64,000 nucleotides of DNA from assembly GCF_963675965.1 (NCBI RefSeq), contig NZ_OY780935.1:3212501-3276500 (forward strand), in the 5' to 3' direction. The stretch's first letter is position 1. Every line of letters begins with the position of its first letter. Below the pieces are notes generated by a model. The model worked only from the letters and a program-made list of their open reading frames with translations. It was not told where the DNA came from and searched no databases. A program made the translations under genes and the position numbers. This document shows positions 49,841 through 58,836 of this stretch, piece after piece. This stretch comes from an uncultured Celeribacter sp. (GTDB lineage Bacteria; Pseudomonadota; Alphaproteobacteria; Rhodobacterales; Rhodobacteraceae).

Positions 49841-51610
49841 TTACCGCGCGATGCCCAGTGCGCGCGCCCGCAATTTGCGCAACATGACCAATGCGGATTG
49901 TACCAGCGGGCTGCGGCCCGGCGGGGCGTTGGCCAAAAGCGTCAGCGCCTCTTCCGGCGAAATCGCCGCGCCATCGCGTGGATCGAAATAGCGCGGATAA
50001 TCGATCAGGGCCGCATGGGCGAGACCCGCCAGCGTCGGATGCGCGCCCTGCCGCCGCGCAGGACGTGGCAGATGATCCTCGGTCAGCCCCCAGCCCGCGT
50101 AAAAGGGCATGCCCAGACAGGTCACCGGGGTGTCGCGCAGCAGCGCCTCAAACCCCATCAGCGACGTCATGGTCCAGAGCCGGTCGCAGGCGGCAATCAG
50201 CGCCAGAGGATCGGCATCGCGGGCCACAACGTCCGCGATCCGGGCTGCATCGTCAACGCGCCCGCGCCGCAGACCGGCTTCGACATCGGGGTGAGGTTTG
50301 TAGATCAGTGTGGCCTCGGGATGGGCCTCGCGCGCGGCCTGCAAAAGCGCCCGGTTGGTCCGCACCGGGCCGGCGGCCAGTCGGATCGAGGCATCGTCTT
50401 CGACCTGTCCGACCACCAGAATGCGCGGCCCATCGGGCAGGGGCGGCATGCTCTTGCCCTGATTGTATTTCGTCAGTTCCAGTGCAATCAGACAGCGCAG
50501 AAGCTGATCAATGCGCTCGGCGGCGTGGAGAGGCATCTGAACACGCCGGATAATCCAGTGTTCCAGACGTGACGGCTGAGAGGGGTCGAAATAGAGGCCC
50601 AGATCGTCGAGCACCAAAGACATCGGCCGAACCAGTGCCGCGCCAAGCCCGCGCGAACGCAGGAAGCCATCTTCCATGCGCAGATCTGCCTGTTGCGCCA
50701 GAGCCGGCGACAGCCCCCAATGGACATGTTTCCGGCCCGCGACTGTCGCTGCTCGCAGCTTTTGTGGATGGTCGGTGAACCCGATCCCCCGGGCTCCGAT
50801 GTAGCGCCGCAGAAACGGCCGTTTCCAGCGCAGGATGTTGGAGGCGACATAGCCCGCGGCATCTTCTTTGCGGGCGCGGTTGCAGGCCTCTAAGTGCGCC
50901 AGAACCGTTTCAATCTCGCAGGGCGCGCCATGTCGGTCTAGCCAGTCTGGAAAGATCATCATTGCACCGGCGAAAAGCTGGGCGCGGGTCAGGCGACGGG
51001 TGACGTGCGGATTGGGGGTTTCGTCTTCGCTCAGTCCGAGGTTGGCATACCAGGGCTGTCCGAAGACGCGGGGCCGGTGCCCGGCGAGGATGGCCTCAAA
51101 TCCGGCTCCGGCGCTGTGGGTGTAAACGGCTGTGGCCATCGACAGAAGGTCCCACAGATTGCTGTCCGCAGGCGCGTGCAGAAGGCGCTGGCCAGCGTCT
51201 GTGTTGCTGAGCAGCCCCTCGGCGCAGGGCAGAATGACTGCGGTCGCATTGATGGTTTCGGTCTGGGCAAAGACCAGAAGTTCCTGCATATCGGCCTGAC
51301 TTGCGCTGCCTTCAGGCTGGTCGAGGACCAGCACATAGGGGTTGTTCGGCCGTGCCGGAAAGGGGGGCACAACCTTTGCCGTTTGCAGGGCGCAGAGCCA
51401 GTCCATTGCATGTCGCGCGCGCGACAAAAGGGCGGCATCGTCCAGAGCACCGCGCTGCAGGATGTCGAGCAGCGCCTCTTCCGGACCGGTCTGGGGCTGT
51501 GGCAGCCCGGCAGTGGCAAGTTGGGCGAAAAGGGCAGGGGGCGTGGACAAAAGCCGCCCCGGCACGATGGCGGGGGCGGCTTGGGATTTGCGAGGGTCGC
51601 CAGCGACCAT
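49841..51610 (-). CDS. kpsC: capsule polysaccharide beta-Kdo transferase KpsC
   Basis: 589 residues from the ATG at 51610, just after the export gene. The family has two GT modules, and the duplication is visible: GFEAILAGHRPRVFGQPWYA near residue 190 and GFEALLRDTPVTCLGMPFYAGWGLTED near 500. LIYKPHPDVE near 430 is the conserved HP motif of the second module. KpsC builds the poly-Kdo linker on phosphatidylglycerol for group 2 capsules. Ends one base from the converging ribD stop. Confidence 0.88.
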   Translation of the reverse strand: MVAGDPRKSQAAPAIVPGRLLSTPPALFAQLATAGLPQPQTGPEEALLDILQRGALDDAALLSRARHAMDWLCALQTAKVVPPFPARPNNPYVLVLDQPEGSASQADMQELLVFAQTETINATAVILPCAEGLLSNTDAGQRLLHAPADSNLWDLLSMATAVYTHSAGAGFEAILAGHRPRVFGQPWYANLGLSEDETPNPHVTRRLTRAQLFAGAMMIFPDWLDRHGAPCEIETVLAHLEACNRARKEDAAGYVASNILRWKRPFLRRYIGARGIGFTDHPQKLRAATVAGRKHVHWGLSPALAQQADLRMEDGFLRSRGLGAALVRPMSLVLDDLGLYFDPSQPSRLEHWIIRRVQMPLHAAERIDQLLRCLIALELTKYNQGKSMPPLPDGPRILVVGQVEDDASIRLAAGPVRTNRALLQAAREAHPEATLIYKPHPDVEAGLRRGRVDDAARIADVVARDADPLALIAACDRLWTMTSLMGFEALLRDTPVTCLGMPFYAGWGLTEDHLPRPARRQGAHPTLAGLAHAALIDYPRYFDPRDGAAISPEEALTLLANAPPGRSPLVQSALVMLRKLRARALGIAR

Positions 51611-51614
51611 CTGA

Positions 51615-52748
51615 TCAGTTGCCGAGAGCTGAGCCCAGCGAATTGGCCGAGTTCGCCGTGCCAGTGATCGCGGCAATGGTTTTGGTCCACTGCACGAAGG
51701 GCGCTTCGGTCACATAGAGCGTATCGCCATCCCGGATCAGGAAGTCGCGGGCCAGAAACAGACCATTGGGCTGCGTCAGGTCATGCACGTATATCAGGCG
51801 TTGGGTGCCTGAAATGTCACTGCGTCCCAGCACCTGACGGGCGATTTCTTCGGGTTCGTTGCGGAAGACAAAGACACCTGTGGGGTCGGCGGCATTGGTT
51901 TGAAGCCCTCCGACCTGGGCGATGGCTTCCAGGGCCGACAGGTTGCGGGTCTTGAAGGGGATCACGCTTTGGCCGCCGGTGGCGCCAAGGGCGGTGAAGG
52001 AGCGAGGATCTTCTTCGACAAGAATACGATCTCCATCGCGCAGGGCGATGTCGAACCGCGGGTTGTCGTAGAGATCGGCAAACCAGACCGAACCGGAGCG
52101 GCCACTGCGGGTCACGGTGATCTGCGCCACATCGGGTTCGACGGTGACGCCGCCGGCCTGCGCCAGCATGCCCGTCAGGCGGCGGGTCGGGCGTTCGATG
52201 GGGTAAACCCCCTGTCCGCTGATTTTGCCGGTGATGGTGACACCGGCCCCCTTGCCTGCGGCGCGGGAGACCATGACCTGCGGGTCAGGAGTCTGTGCGG
52301 CCAGCTTTTCGGTGATGATCCGGCGGATGGTTTCGGGGCTGTTGCCAGAGGCTTTGATGCGACCGGCGTAGGGCACGAAGATGAAGCCGTTGCCGTCCAC
52401 CTGCACCTCGGACAGTCGGGTGGCATTGCCGCCGCGTCCCGCCAGAAGGCCGTCATCGACGTTTTCCCAGATCGTCAGGGCCAGCACGTCGCCCGGGGCG
52501 ATGGTGTCCGATCCCACGACGCCTGCGTTCAGGAAGGCGGAGGAAAATCCAAGATCCTGATTGATCGCGGTTGCCGCATTCACCCGATCATTGACCGTCA
52601 CGACAAAGGCGTCTCCGCCTTTGAGGACGGAGCCGGAGTAGATTTCGCTTTTGTTGGGGCCGGATCGGGGCAGACCACATGCGCTCAGGCCTGCAACGGT
52701 GGCTGCAAGCGCGACCATGCGAAGGGTTCGCGACATCAGGAATTTCAC
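51615..52748 (-). CDS. polysaccharide export lipoprotein (Wza/KpsD family)
   Basis: 377 residues with lipobox LSACG near residue 24. Poly_export domain (APGDVLALTIWENVDDGLL, then VQVDGNGFIFVPYAGRIKASG) and SLBB repeats (GVYPIERPTRRLTGMLAQAGGV, then VIPFKTRNLSALEAIAQVGGL). Forms the outer-membrane secretion channel or its periplasmic ring. Between kpsS and kpsC, it completes an initiation/export trio; the KpsMTE transporter is not in this window. Confidence 0.9.
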   Translation of the reverse strand: MKFLMSRTLRMVALAATVAGLSACGLPRSGPNKSEIYSGSVLKGGDAFVVTVNDRVNAATAINQDLGFSSAFLNAGVVGSDTIAPGDVLALTIWENVDDGLLAGRGGNATRLSEVQVDGNGFIFVPYAGRIKASGNSPETIRRIITEKLAAQTPDPQVMVSRAAGKGAGVTITGKISGQGVYPIERPTRRLTGMLAQAGGVTVEPDVAQITVTRSGRSGSVWFADLYDNPRFDIALRDGDRILVEEDPRSFTALGATGGQSVIPFKTRNLSALEAIAQVGGLQTNAADPTGVFVFRNEPEEIARQVLGRSDISGTQRLIYVHDLTQPNGLFLARDFLIRDGDTLYVTEAPFVQWTKTIAAITGTANSANSLGSALGN

Positions 52749-52953
52749 GGTTCTGCTCTCCTCTGTCCCAGTTTTTTATTGGGATTTCGCACAATTATAG
52801 CGAAGTCTTCATCAGAAATCTATTGTCCAGAATGGTGCTGTTTTTTCCCGCGTCAGGTGTTGCGGACAGGCCGCGCTCTTATACAGTCTGTGGTTAACGG
52901 CTTTCGCGACGCAGGATATAGTGGTGCTTCCGGCGTCAAGCTGGGCGTCCTGT

Positions 52954-54231
52954 TCAGCGGATCAGCCGCAACTGCTGACGGGGTGCGGCCTTTCCGTTGA
53001 GTAAGGCGCTTTCGGGCGCCTCTGCGGCCAGCATCAGATCAATCACCATCCGCATCAGCTGCCGCCGGCCCCGTTTGGAATAAAAGCCCCCCGGGATTTG
53101 CGAGGTCTCCAGCAGGAACTGACGATAGTCGCGATAGGCCCGGGTGTCCGGACGGTCGGGGTGGGCGAAGAACTCGGCGAGCGGCTGGTGCGACACGAAT
53201 TCGGGCTTGTCGTAGACCGCCTGCCCGAAGGCCTTGAGAGGGATGCCCATGGACAGGACCTGTTGTCCGGCAGTGGAGTTGACCGTCACCGCCGAGCGGG
53301 TGGAGTTGAGCAGGCGTTGCAGCTTGCCGCCGCGCACATAATGCACGCGTTCGGTCACCCCGTATTCGGCGGCAATGCGTCTGACTTCATGCATCAGGTT
53401 GCGCCTGTCGTTTTCCAGCGGGTGGGCCTTAAACACCAGATGGTGATGGCGCGGCGCCCCCTTGGCAAAGCCGTCGATCACATCTGCGATAAACTCCGGC
53501 ATGGTCGCATAGGGCGAATGCACCTGAAAGCTGGTGTCATGTTCGAGCTGCAGAAGCGCGATATGAAAGGGGTAGCCGCTGGCCAGAATGCGCTTTGTGT
53601 GCAGCGTACGCGACAGCGAATGGATCGGCATCATCAGAAGCCGTTTGAAATACAGCTGAAACTCCCGACGCACCGGCAATTCGCGATGGCCTTTATAGTG
53701 CTGAAACGCGGAATTCCGGAACATCACGAACCAATGATAGAGCGCGCCGTAGAAAATATGCTGGCGCATGTCACCCCAGAGCGCCGGGGCGTCGACGCTG
53801 TCTGTGTCCAGTGGTTCCAGCGCCTTTTGCATCTCTGCGACGCTCAGATGCATGAGGGCGGAATTCCCGTTGGAGCCGTCACGTTCATACGTGACCCAAT
53901 AGGGGCGCAGGTAACCTTCTTCAAACACATGGATGGTCAGCCCCAGAGCGCGGGCCCGGGCAATGGCCATGGCGTGGACCGGGCGCGTGTCGCCGTAAAG
54001 AACGATGTCGGTCACACCCTTTTCGCGCACAATCTCGCCAAAGCGCTCGGGCCAGACATCCGCTGTTCCGGTGTAAGGCAGAAACGACGCGGGGTCTTGC
54101 CAGAATGCCCGGTCCCCGGCATTGAAGCCGATCCGCCAGGCAGTGGCGCCCGCGGCTCGCAGCATCTTGAAGAGTGACCAGAAAAACGGACCATGCGGGC
54201 CCTGCAGCATCAGGAATACGCGATCCGTGAC
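52954..54231 (-). CDS. kpsS: capsule polysaccharide beta-Kdo transferase KpsS
   Basis: 425 residues from the GTG at 54231, preceded by GGAAA; TTG codons at 54267 and 54363 extend the frame. KpsS hallmarks: FLMLQGPHGPFFWSLFKML at the start, GDTRPVHAMAIARARALGLTIHVFEEGYLRP near 100, HLVFKAHPLEN near 290 and AVTVNSTAGQQVLSMGIPLKAFGQAVYD near 335. Adds the first Kdo to phosphatidylglycerol; KpsC then extends the chain. A 205-base gap separates it from the export gene. Confidence 0.88.
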   Translation of the reverse strand, partial: VTDRVFLMLQGPHGPFFWSLFKMLRAAGATAWRIGFNAGDRAFWQDPASFLPYTGTADVWPERFGEIVREKGVTDIVLYGDTRPVHAMAIARARALGLTIHVFEEGYLRPYWVTYERDGSNGNSALMHLSVAEMQKALEPLDTDSVDAPALWGDMRQHIFYGALYHWFVMFRNSAFQHYKGHRELPVRREFQLYFKRLLMMPIHSLSRTLHTKRILASGYPFHIALLQLEHDTSFQVHSPYATMPEFIADVIDGFAKGAPRHHHLVFKAHPLENDRRNLMHEVRRIAAEYGVTERVHYVRGGKLQRLLNSTRSAVTVNSTAGQQVLSMGIPLKAFGQAVYDKPEFVSHQPLAEFFAHPDRPDTRAYRDYRQFLLETSQIPGGFYSKRGRRQLMRMVIDLMLAAEAPESALLNGKAAPRQQLRLIR

Positions 54232-54549
54232 GGACGTTTCCGAGGATGTGTTACGGGAGGTGCTCAAGGGCGGTTGTCCTGCTGTTCCATGCTCATATCT
54301 GTGCGTCAGATGGCTGAACGCGTGGGTGTCTGCGACGTTCAAAGAACGGTTGTGCCGCGGCAAACCGCCCCTTGTTCAGATCAAACCGCCTCACTGTGTC
54401 GAAAATCAGCCCGATCTGCGGCGTTTTCGCTGCCATGTTATGAGGCATTCGCGGCTTTGCACAGCCTCATTTGATCAGCTGTCGCTTGCAGAGCGAGGCG
54501 CGCAGGGCTACCCCTGAGGCAAGACAACAGATTGGCGCATGGAGGCGGC

Positions 54550-55149
54550 ATGTTCACAGGGATCATCACCGACGTCGGAAAAGTTCTGGAATTGGAGCAA
54601 CGCGGGGATTTGCGCGCGCGCATTGGCTGCTCCTATGATGTGAATGAGATCGAAATCGGCGCCTCGATTGCCTGCAACGGGGTATGCCTGACCGTGGTCG
54701 CGCTGGGAGAGACGCCGCAGAACTGGTTCGATGTGGAGATCAGTGCGGAAACGGTCTCCAAAACCAACCTCGCCGATTGGGCGGTGGGCACGCCGATCAA
54801 TCTGGAGCGCGCGCTGAAGCTTGGCGATGAACTGGGCGGACATATCGTGTCTGGCCATGTCGATGGGATCGCCAGCATCGTGGCGATGACCGATGAGGGC
54901 GACAGCACGCGCATCACCTTTGAGGCCCCGGTGGCGCTGGCAAAGTTTATTGCGCCGAAAGGCTCCGTGGCGCTCAATGGCACCTCTTTGACGGTCAATG
55001 AGGTCGACGGCACGCGGTTTGGCATCAACGTGATCCCGCACACGCAGGAGGTGACCATTTGGGGCAAGGCGACTGTGGGGGACACGGTTAATCTGGAAAT
55101 CGACACGCTGGCGCGCTACGTCGCGCGGCTGCAGGACTGGCAGTCATGA
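54550..55149 (+). CDS. ribE: riboflavin synthase alpha chain
   Basis: 199 residues from the ATG at 54550 with GGAGG upstream. Two tandem lumazine-binding domains: MFTGIITDVGKV and SIACNGVCLTVVALG in the first, HIVSGHVDGIAS and GSVALNGTSLTVNEVDG in the second. Dismutates 6,7-dimethyl-8-ribityllumazine to riboflavin. No FMN riboswitch pattern was found in the 300 bases upstream. Its stop overlaps the next gene. Confidence 0.96.
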   Translation: MFTGIITDVGKVLELEQRGDLRARIGCSYDVNEIEIGASIACNGVCLTVVALGETPQNWFDVEISAETVSKTNLADWAVGTPINLERALKLGDELGGHIVSGHVDGIASIVAMTDEGDSTRITFEAPVALAKFIAPKGSVALNGTSLTVNEVDGTRFGINVIPHTQEVTIWGKATVGDTVNLEIDTLARYVARLQDWQS

Positions 55150-55712
55150 GCGCGCCCGGGCATGGGATCGGCCACAATGGTGGCCCCAGTCTGGAGGCAG
55201 GGGTGAGCTTTCGTCGCTTCGCTTGGAAAAAGGCACGAAAAGGTCTGATGGGGGAAAGCTTGCCTATTGAGGTGATCCGCATGCGCGTGCGTCGTGCGGA
55301 TGAACTCGGTATGCCTTATAAATCCTACGCCTCGATCCGCGCGGCCAGCGGGCGGGACGTGGTGGGATTTCTGTTTTCTTCGAATGCGCTGCGGCTTTTG
55401 CGTCGGGGGGACCGCTTGCCGTCGCTCTATGCGGACAAGCTGGCGCGGATCAAAGCGAAGCGGGTTGTGGCGGCTCATGTGCCGCTTGAGCCTGAGAAAA
55501 TCGCCCTCCTTGAGGATATCGACCGGGCCGGTACTGCTCCGCGCCCCTATGCTAGCTGGGGGTGCCAGCAGGAGGCTTTGCGCGACCTTCTGGGGCGCAG
55601 CCTGCCGCGCGATGGTGTTGTGCTGGTCTCGGAAGCGCCCTTTGAAGCAGAATGGGTGGAGGCGGGCAAACTGGCCGGACGCATTCAGGCACCAGTGTTT
55701 TTCAAAAGCTAG
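55146..55712 (+). CDS. conserved hypothetical protein of the riboflavin operon
   Basis: 188 residues, coupled to ribE (ATGA). Begins with MSAPGHGIGHNGGPSLE, a motif I know from several Rhodobacteraceae hypothetical proteins, then a basic segment (FRRFAWKKARKGLM) and HTH-like stretches (PIEVIRMRVRRADELGMPYKSYASIRAASG). DNA or RNA binding is possible. Position inside the rib operon is conserved in my recollection of related genomes, but its function is unknown. Confidence 0.7.
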   Translation: MSAPGHGIGHNGGPSLEAGVSFRRFAWKKARKGLMGESLPIEVIRMRVRRADELGMPYKSYASIRAASGRDVVGFLFSSNALRLLRRGDRLPSLYADKLARIKAKRVVAAHVPLEPEKIALLEDIDRAGTAPRPYASWGCQQEALRDLLGRSLPRDGVVLVSEAPFEAEWVEAGKLAGRIQAPVFFKS

Positions 55713-55835
55713 GCCCACTGGCGCCTGTCTTGCGCGGAAATGCTTGGCGAATGTGCGTGGCATGAGACTGGCCTTTGCTGGCGCAAAGCTGTACGCAAAG
55801 GCAACCGAATTCTCAGAAGGCCCGCCGAGACGACC

Positions 55836-56936
55836 ATGGCTGAAATACAAGAAAGCTACGAAGACGCGATTTCTCCGATTGAAGAGATCATTGAAGATGC
55901 CCGCAACGGGCGGATGTTCATTCTCGTCGATCACGAAGATCGCGAAAATGAAGGCGATCTGGTGATCCCGTCGCAGATGGCGACGCCCGAGGCGATCAAC
56001 TTCATGGCGACCCATGGCCGGGGGCTGATCTGTCTGACGCTCACAGGCGAACGCATTGATGCGCTGGGCCTGCCGCTGATGGCATCGAACAATTCATCGC
56101 GTCATGAGACGGCCTTCACCGTTTCGATCGAAGCCCGCGAAGGTGTGTCCACGGGCATTTCTGCCCATGACCGCGCCCGCACCGTGGCTGTGGCCATCGA
56201 TCCGTCGAAAACCGCCGCCGACATCGCGACGCCGGGGCATCTGTTCCCGCTGCGCGCCCGCGATGGTGGTGTGTTGGTGCGCGCCGGCCATACCGAAGCC
56301 GGTGTCGATGTCGCGCGTCTCGCCGGGTTGCAGCCATCGTCGGTGATCTGTGAGATCATGAACGAAGACGGCACCATGTCGCGGCTGCCCGATCTGGTGG
56401 GATTTGCCCAGAAACACGGGCTGAAGATCGGCACGATCTCGGATCTGATCGCCTATCGCCGCCGTCACGACAACCTCGTCTCTGAAATTGCCGGACGCAA
56501 GGTCGTTTCGGAATTCGGTGGGGAGTGGGACATGAAAATCTTCTCCGACGTGCTGCAGGGGGCCGAGCATATCGTGCTCATCAAGGGCGACATCACTTCG
56601 CCGGAGCCGGTTCTGGCACGCATGCATGCGCTCAACCCGCTTGAAGATGTGCTGGGGATCGGCAAGACCTCGCGCGAGATCGAAGGTGCGATGGAGCTGA
56701 TCGCCAAAGAGGGGCGTGGCGTCGTGGTTTTGCTGCGCGACATCAACATGAAGCTGGAGGCCGGATCGGAAACCCCGCAGACCCTGCGGCAATACGGGCT
56801 GGGGGCGCAGATCCTTGCAGCGCTCGGTCTGCACAAGCTGACACTGGTCAGCGACAGCCCGCAGCCCAAAGTGGTCGGGCTTGAGGCCTATGGTCTGGAA
56901 ATCACCGGCACCCGCAAGATCACGGAAGGAGCCTGA
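55836..56936 (+). CDS. ribB: 3,4-dihydroxy-2-butanone-4-phosphate synthase with degenerate RibA-like domain (RibBX type)
   Basis: 366 residues from the ATG at 55836. The N-terminal RibB domain is intact: ILVDHEDRENEGDLV near residue 30, FMATHGRGLICL near 62, the SRHETAFTVSIEA region, and GHTEAGVDVARLAGLQPSSVICEI near 155. The C-terminal domain has the GTP cyclohydrolase II fold outline but lacks the zinc-binding cysteines (no Cys in the region) and the RCDCG motif; KEGRGVVVLLRD remains of RQEGRGI. GTP cyclohydrolase II activity must come from another gene. Confidence 0.88.
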   Translation: MAEIQESYEDAISPIEEIIEDARNGRMFILVDHEDRENEGDLVIPSQMATPEAINFMATHGRGLICLTLTGERIDALGLPLMASNNSSRHETAFTVSIEAREGVSTGISAHDRARTVAVAIDPSKTAADIATPGHLFPLRARDGGVLVRAGHTEAGVDVARLAGLQPSSVICEIMNEDGTMSRLPDLVGFAQKHGLKIGTISDLIAYRRRHDNLVSEIAGRKVVSEFGGEWDMKIFSDVLQGAEHIVLIKGDITSPEPVLARMHALNPLEDVLGIGKTSREIEGAMELIAKEGRGVVVLLRDINMKLEAGSETPQTLRQYGLGAQILAALGLHKLTLVSDSPQPKVVGLEAYGLEITGTRKITEGA

Positions 56937-56939
56937 GCC

Positions 56940-57485
56940 ATGGCCGCGAATGAAACCCATTACACGCTGGATTTGCCGACATTCGACAAGCCGGTGAAAA
57001 TCCTTATCGTGGTGGCGCCCTATTATAAGGATATTGCCGACGAGCTGATCGCCGGGGCCAAAGGCGTCGTGGAAGAGGTCGGCGGAACCTGGGATCTGGT
57101 CGAGGTGCCTGGCGCGCTGGAAGTGCCCACCGCGATCTCCATTGCGGACAAACTGTCCAATTTCGACGGCTATGTCGCGCTGGGCTGTGTCATTCGGGGC
57201 GAGACCACCCATTATGAAACAGTGTGCAACGACAGTTCGCGCGCCCTTCAGCTGATGGGGCTGCAGGGCCTGTGCATCGGCAACGGCATCCTGACGGTTG
57301 AAAACCGCGATCAGGCTGTCGTGCGGGCAGAGGCCAAGGGGCAGAATAAAGGCGGCGGTGCTGCGGCTGCGGCCTTGCATCTTGTCGCACTTTCGCGCAA
57401 ATGGGCAAATCCGAGCAAGAGCGTGGGATTCCATTCCGACGCGATCCGCCTTGCCGGGGAACCTGAAGGACCGCAAAGCGCATGA
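56940..57485 (+). CDS. ribH: 6,7-dimethyl-8-ribityllumazine synthase
   Basis: 181 residues. VEVPGALEVPTAISI near residue 58 (substrate loop), ALGCVIRGETTHYETV near 81 including the catalytic His and Arg, and GNGILTVENRDQAVVRA near 114 (phosphate binding and catalytic loop). Three bases after ribB; its stop overlaps nusB. Slightly longer than the 155-160 residues typical of the family because of extensions at both ends. Confidence 0.95.
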   Translation: MAANETHYTLDLPTFDKPVKILIVVAPYYKDIADELIAGAKGVVEEVGGTWDLVEVPGALEVPTAISIADKLSNFDGYVALGCVIRGETTHYETVCNDSSRALQLMGLQGLCIGNGILTVENRDQAVVRAEAKGQNKGGGAAAAALHLVALSRKWANPSKSVGFHSDAIRLAGEPEGPQSA

Positions 57486-57967
57486 CTCAAGAGCACGACC
57501 ACCTGAAACCGCCCAGCAAGCGTGAGATGAAATCCGCAGCACGCCTTTATTCCGTGCAGGCGCTGTTTCAGATGGAAGCCGCAGAGATGACGGTCGATAA
57601 GGTCCGTCGTCAGTTCTACGATCATTTCTTTGGTCTGGAGACCGAAGAAGAGGGGCTGTTCATCGATGGCGACAGCGACTTGTTTCATGAAATCACCGAA
57701 ATCGCGGTGAACGATCAGGTGAAGATCGACCAGATGACCGATCGGGCCCTGGTGGCGAAATGGCCGATTGCTCGGATCGACAGCACCCTGCGTGCGCTGT
57801 TTCGCGCTGCCGGGGCAGAGCTTTTGTCCAAACGCACCCCGCCGAAGGTGGTGATCGTGGAATTCGTCGATGTGGCCAAGGCTTTCTACCCTGATGGCCG
57901 CGAGCCCAAATTTGTGAATGCGGTGCTGGATCATATGGCGCGCGAGGCCTGTCCCGAAGCCTTCTGA
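57482..57967 (+). CDS. nusB: transcription antitermination factor NusB
   Basis: 161 residues, all-helical NusB fold: REMKSAARLYSVQALFQMEAAEM, DQMTDRALVAKWPIARIDSTLRALFRAAGAELL and PPKVVIVEFVDVAKAFYPDGREPKFVNAVLDHMAR. Works with NusE in rRNA antitermination. The ribH-nusB linkage is widespread. Followed by a terminator. Confidence 0.95.
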   Translation: MTQEHDHLKPPSKREMKSAARLYSVQALFQMEAAEMTVDKVRRQFYDHFFGLETEEEGLFIDGDSDLFHEITEIAVNDQVKIDQMTDRALVAKWPIARIDSTLRALFRAAGAELLSKRTPPKVVIVEFVDVAKAFYPDGREPKFVNAVLDHMAREACPEAF

Positions 57968-57992
57968 GCGATCGTCAATGAACCTGCCGATA

Positions 57993-58020
57993 AAGCGTCC
58001 CGTCCGGGGCGCTTTTCTTT
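57993..58020 (+). terminator. rho-independent terminator of the riboflavin/nusB operon
   Basis: AAGCGTCCC / GGGGCGCTT (9 bp, one G-U pair), 4-base loop, followed by TTCTTTT; 25 bases after the nusB stop. Confidence 0.8.
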
Positions 58021-58142
58021 TGACTGCTTGTTGTCTCACTGTGCTGTTTCACTGTGCGTGGTAGCCCTGCGACATTGGTGTGCTGGAAATGGCGGCAATC
58101 TGTGATACATTCTTGAATATGTTCTTTCGGAAGGGGCGCAGG

Positions 58143-58463
58143 ATGCCGAAACTCGTCAAACTTTACATCACACAGGTTCTGATCGGTTTTGCCGTGGCGG
58201 CAGCATTTGTCGGCGCCTTGCTCTATTTCAATGTGGTGAATATGTGGCATCTGGTCAGCCATTCCGACATCGGCTGGCTCGCCGTTTTGGTCCTGTGGTT
58301 TGCCAATGGCATCGTCTTTTCGGGGGTGCAGTTCGGGATCACCATCATGCGGATGGCTGACCGCGACGACGAAGACACCGGTGGCAAACGCGATGATTTG
58401 CCTGTTGCCGACTATGAGCCGATTCCAGTTTCGGTTACAGAGACGTCGCAGCGCCGCGGGTAG
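58143..58463 (+). CDS. small two-helix membrane protein
   Basis: 106 residues from the ATG at 58143 with GAAGGGG upstream; another ATG at 58119 is possible. Two membrane helices (about residues 10-34 and 42-67) and an acidic cytoplasmic tail (RDDEDTGGKRDDLPVADYEPIPVSV). I regard it as a conserved Rhodobacteraceae protein found after nusB, without known function. Confidence 0.65.
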   Translation: MPKLVKLYITQVLIGFAVAAAFVGALLYFNVVNMWHLVSHSDIGWLAVLVLWFANGIVFSGVQFGITIMRMADRDDEDTGGKRDDLPVADYEPIPVSVTETSQRRG

Positions 58464-58504
58464 GCGTTGCCCAGGACGGGCCAAGACGGGACTGCGACAT
58501 CAGA

Positions 58505-58555
58505 AAACGCGAAACGCGCGCTGCCGACCAAGGGGTCAGCGGCGCGCGTTTTCGT
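58505..58555 (+). terminator. terminator after the small membrane protein gene
   Basis: Long stem of about 20 bp (CGAAACGCGCGCTGCCGACC against GGTCAGCGGCGCGCGTTTTCG with few mismatches), 4-base loop AAGG, ending in TTTTCG. Confidence 0.7.
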
Positions 58556-58810
58556 GTGGTGCCAGTTGGGCAATATGGGCGGCGGGGGACCACAGCATCC
58601 GTAGCAGCGCGTTGCTCCCGAAGCCTGATATATCAGGTGGGCGCCAGGTAACAGGACCAGGGTCCTGACAGAGCCAGCTCCCTTTCGGTTGCTTAAGGCC
58701 ACCGGAGTCTTGCGCCCGTGTGTACGTGAAGAGCAGATCCCGCCACGCCCTCAGATAGTGGTCATTGTGCGCGGCGACAAGGGAAAGCTGTAAACAAAGA
58801 CTTGAATTTT

Positions 58811-58825
58811 GTTTCTGTTTTGTTC
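58811..58825 (+). promoter_or_regulatory. LexA (SOS) box
   Basis: GTTT-N7-GTTC, one mismatch from the alphaproteobacterial SOS consensus GTTC-N7-GTTC, ending 11 bases before the mmcB start, a position that would block transcription initiation. Confidence 0.6.
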
Positions 58826-58836
58826 ACATTTCTCCC

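Larger units (their letters stand above)
58464..58836. other. intergenic interval with terminator and SOS-type promoter
   Basis: 373 bases. The left part holds a long hairpin terminator (58505-58555). The right part has the promoter of the DNA-repair gene with a LexA-like box. Nothing else recognised. Confidence 0.4.

Noticed and set aside
54232..54549. FMN riboswitch before ribE or ribB
   Set aside because: Looked for the conserved AGGG...GAAATTCCC core in the leaders of ribE and ribB and did not find it.
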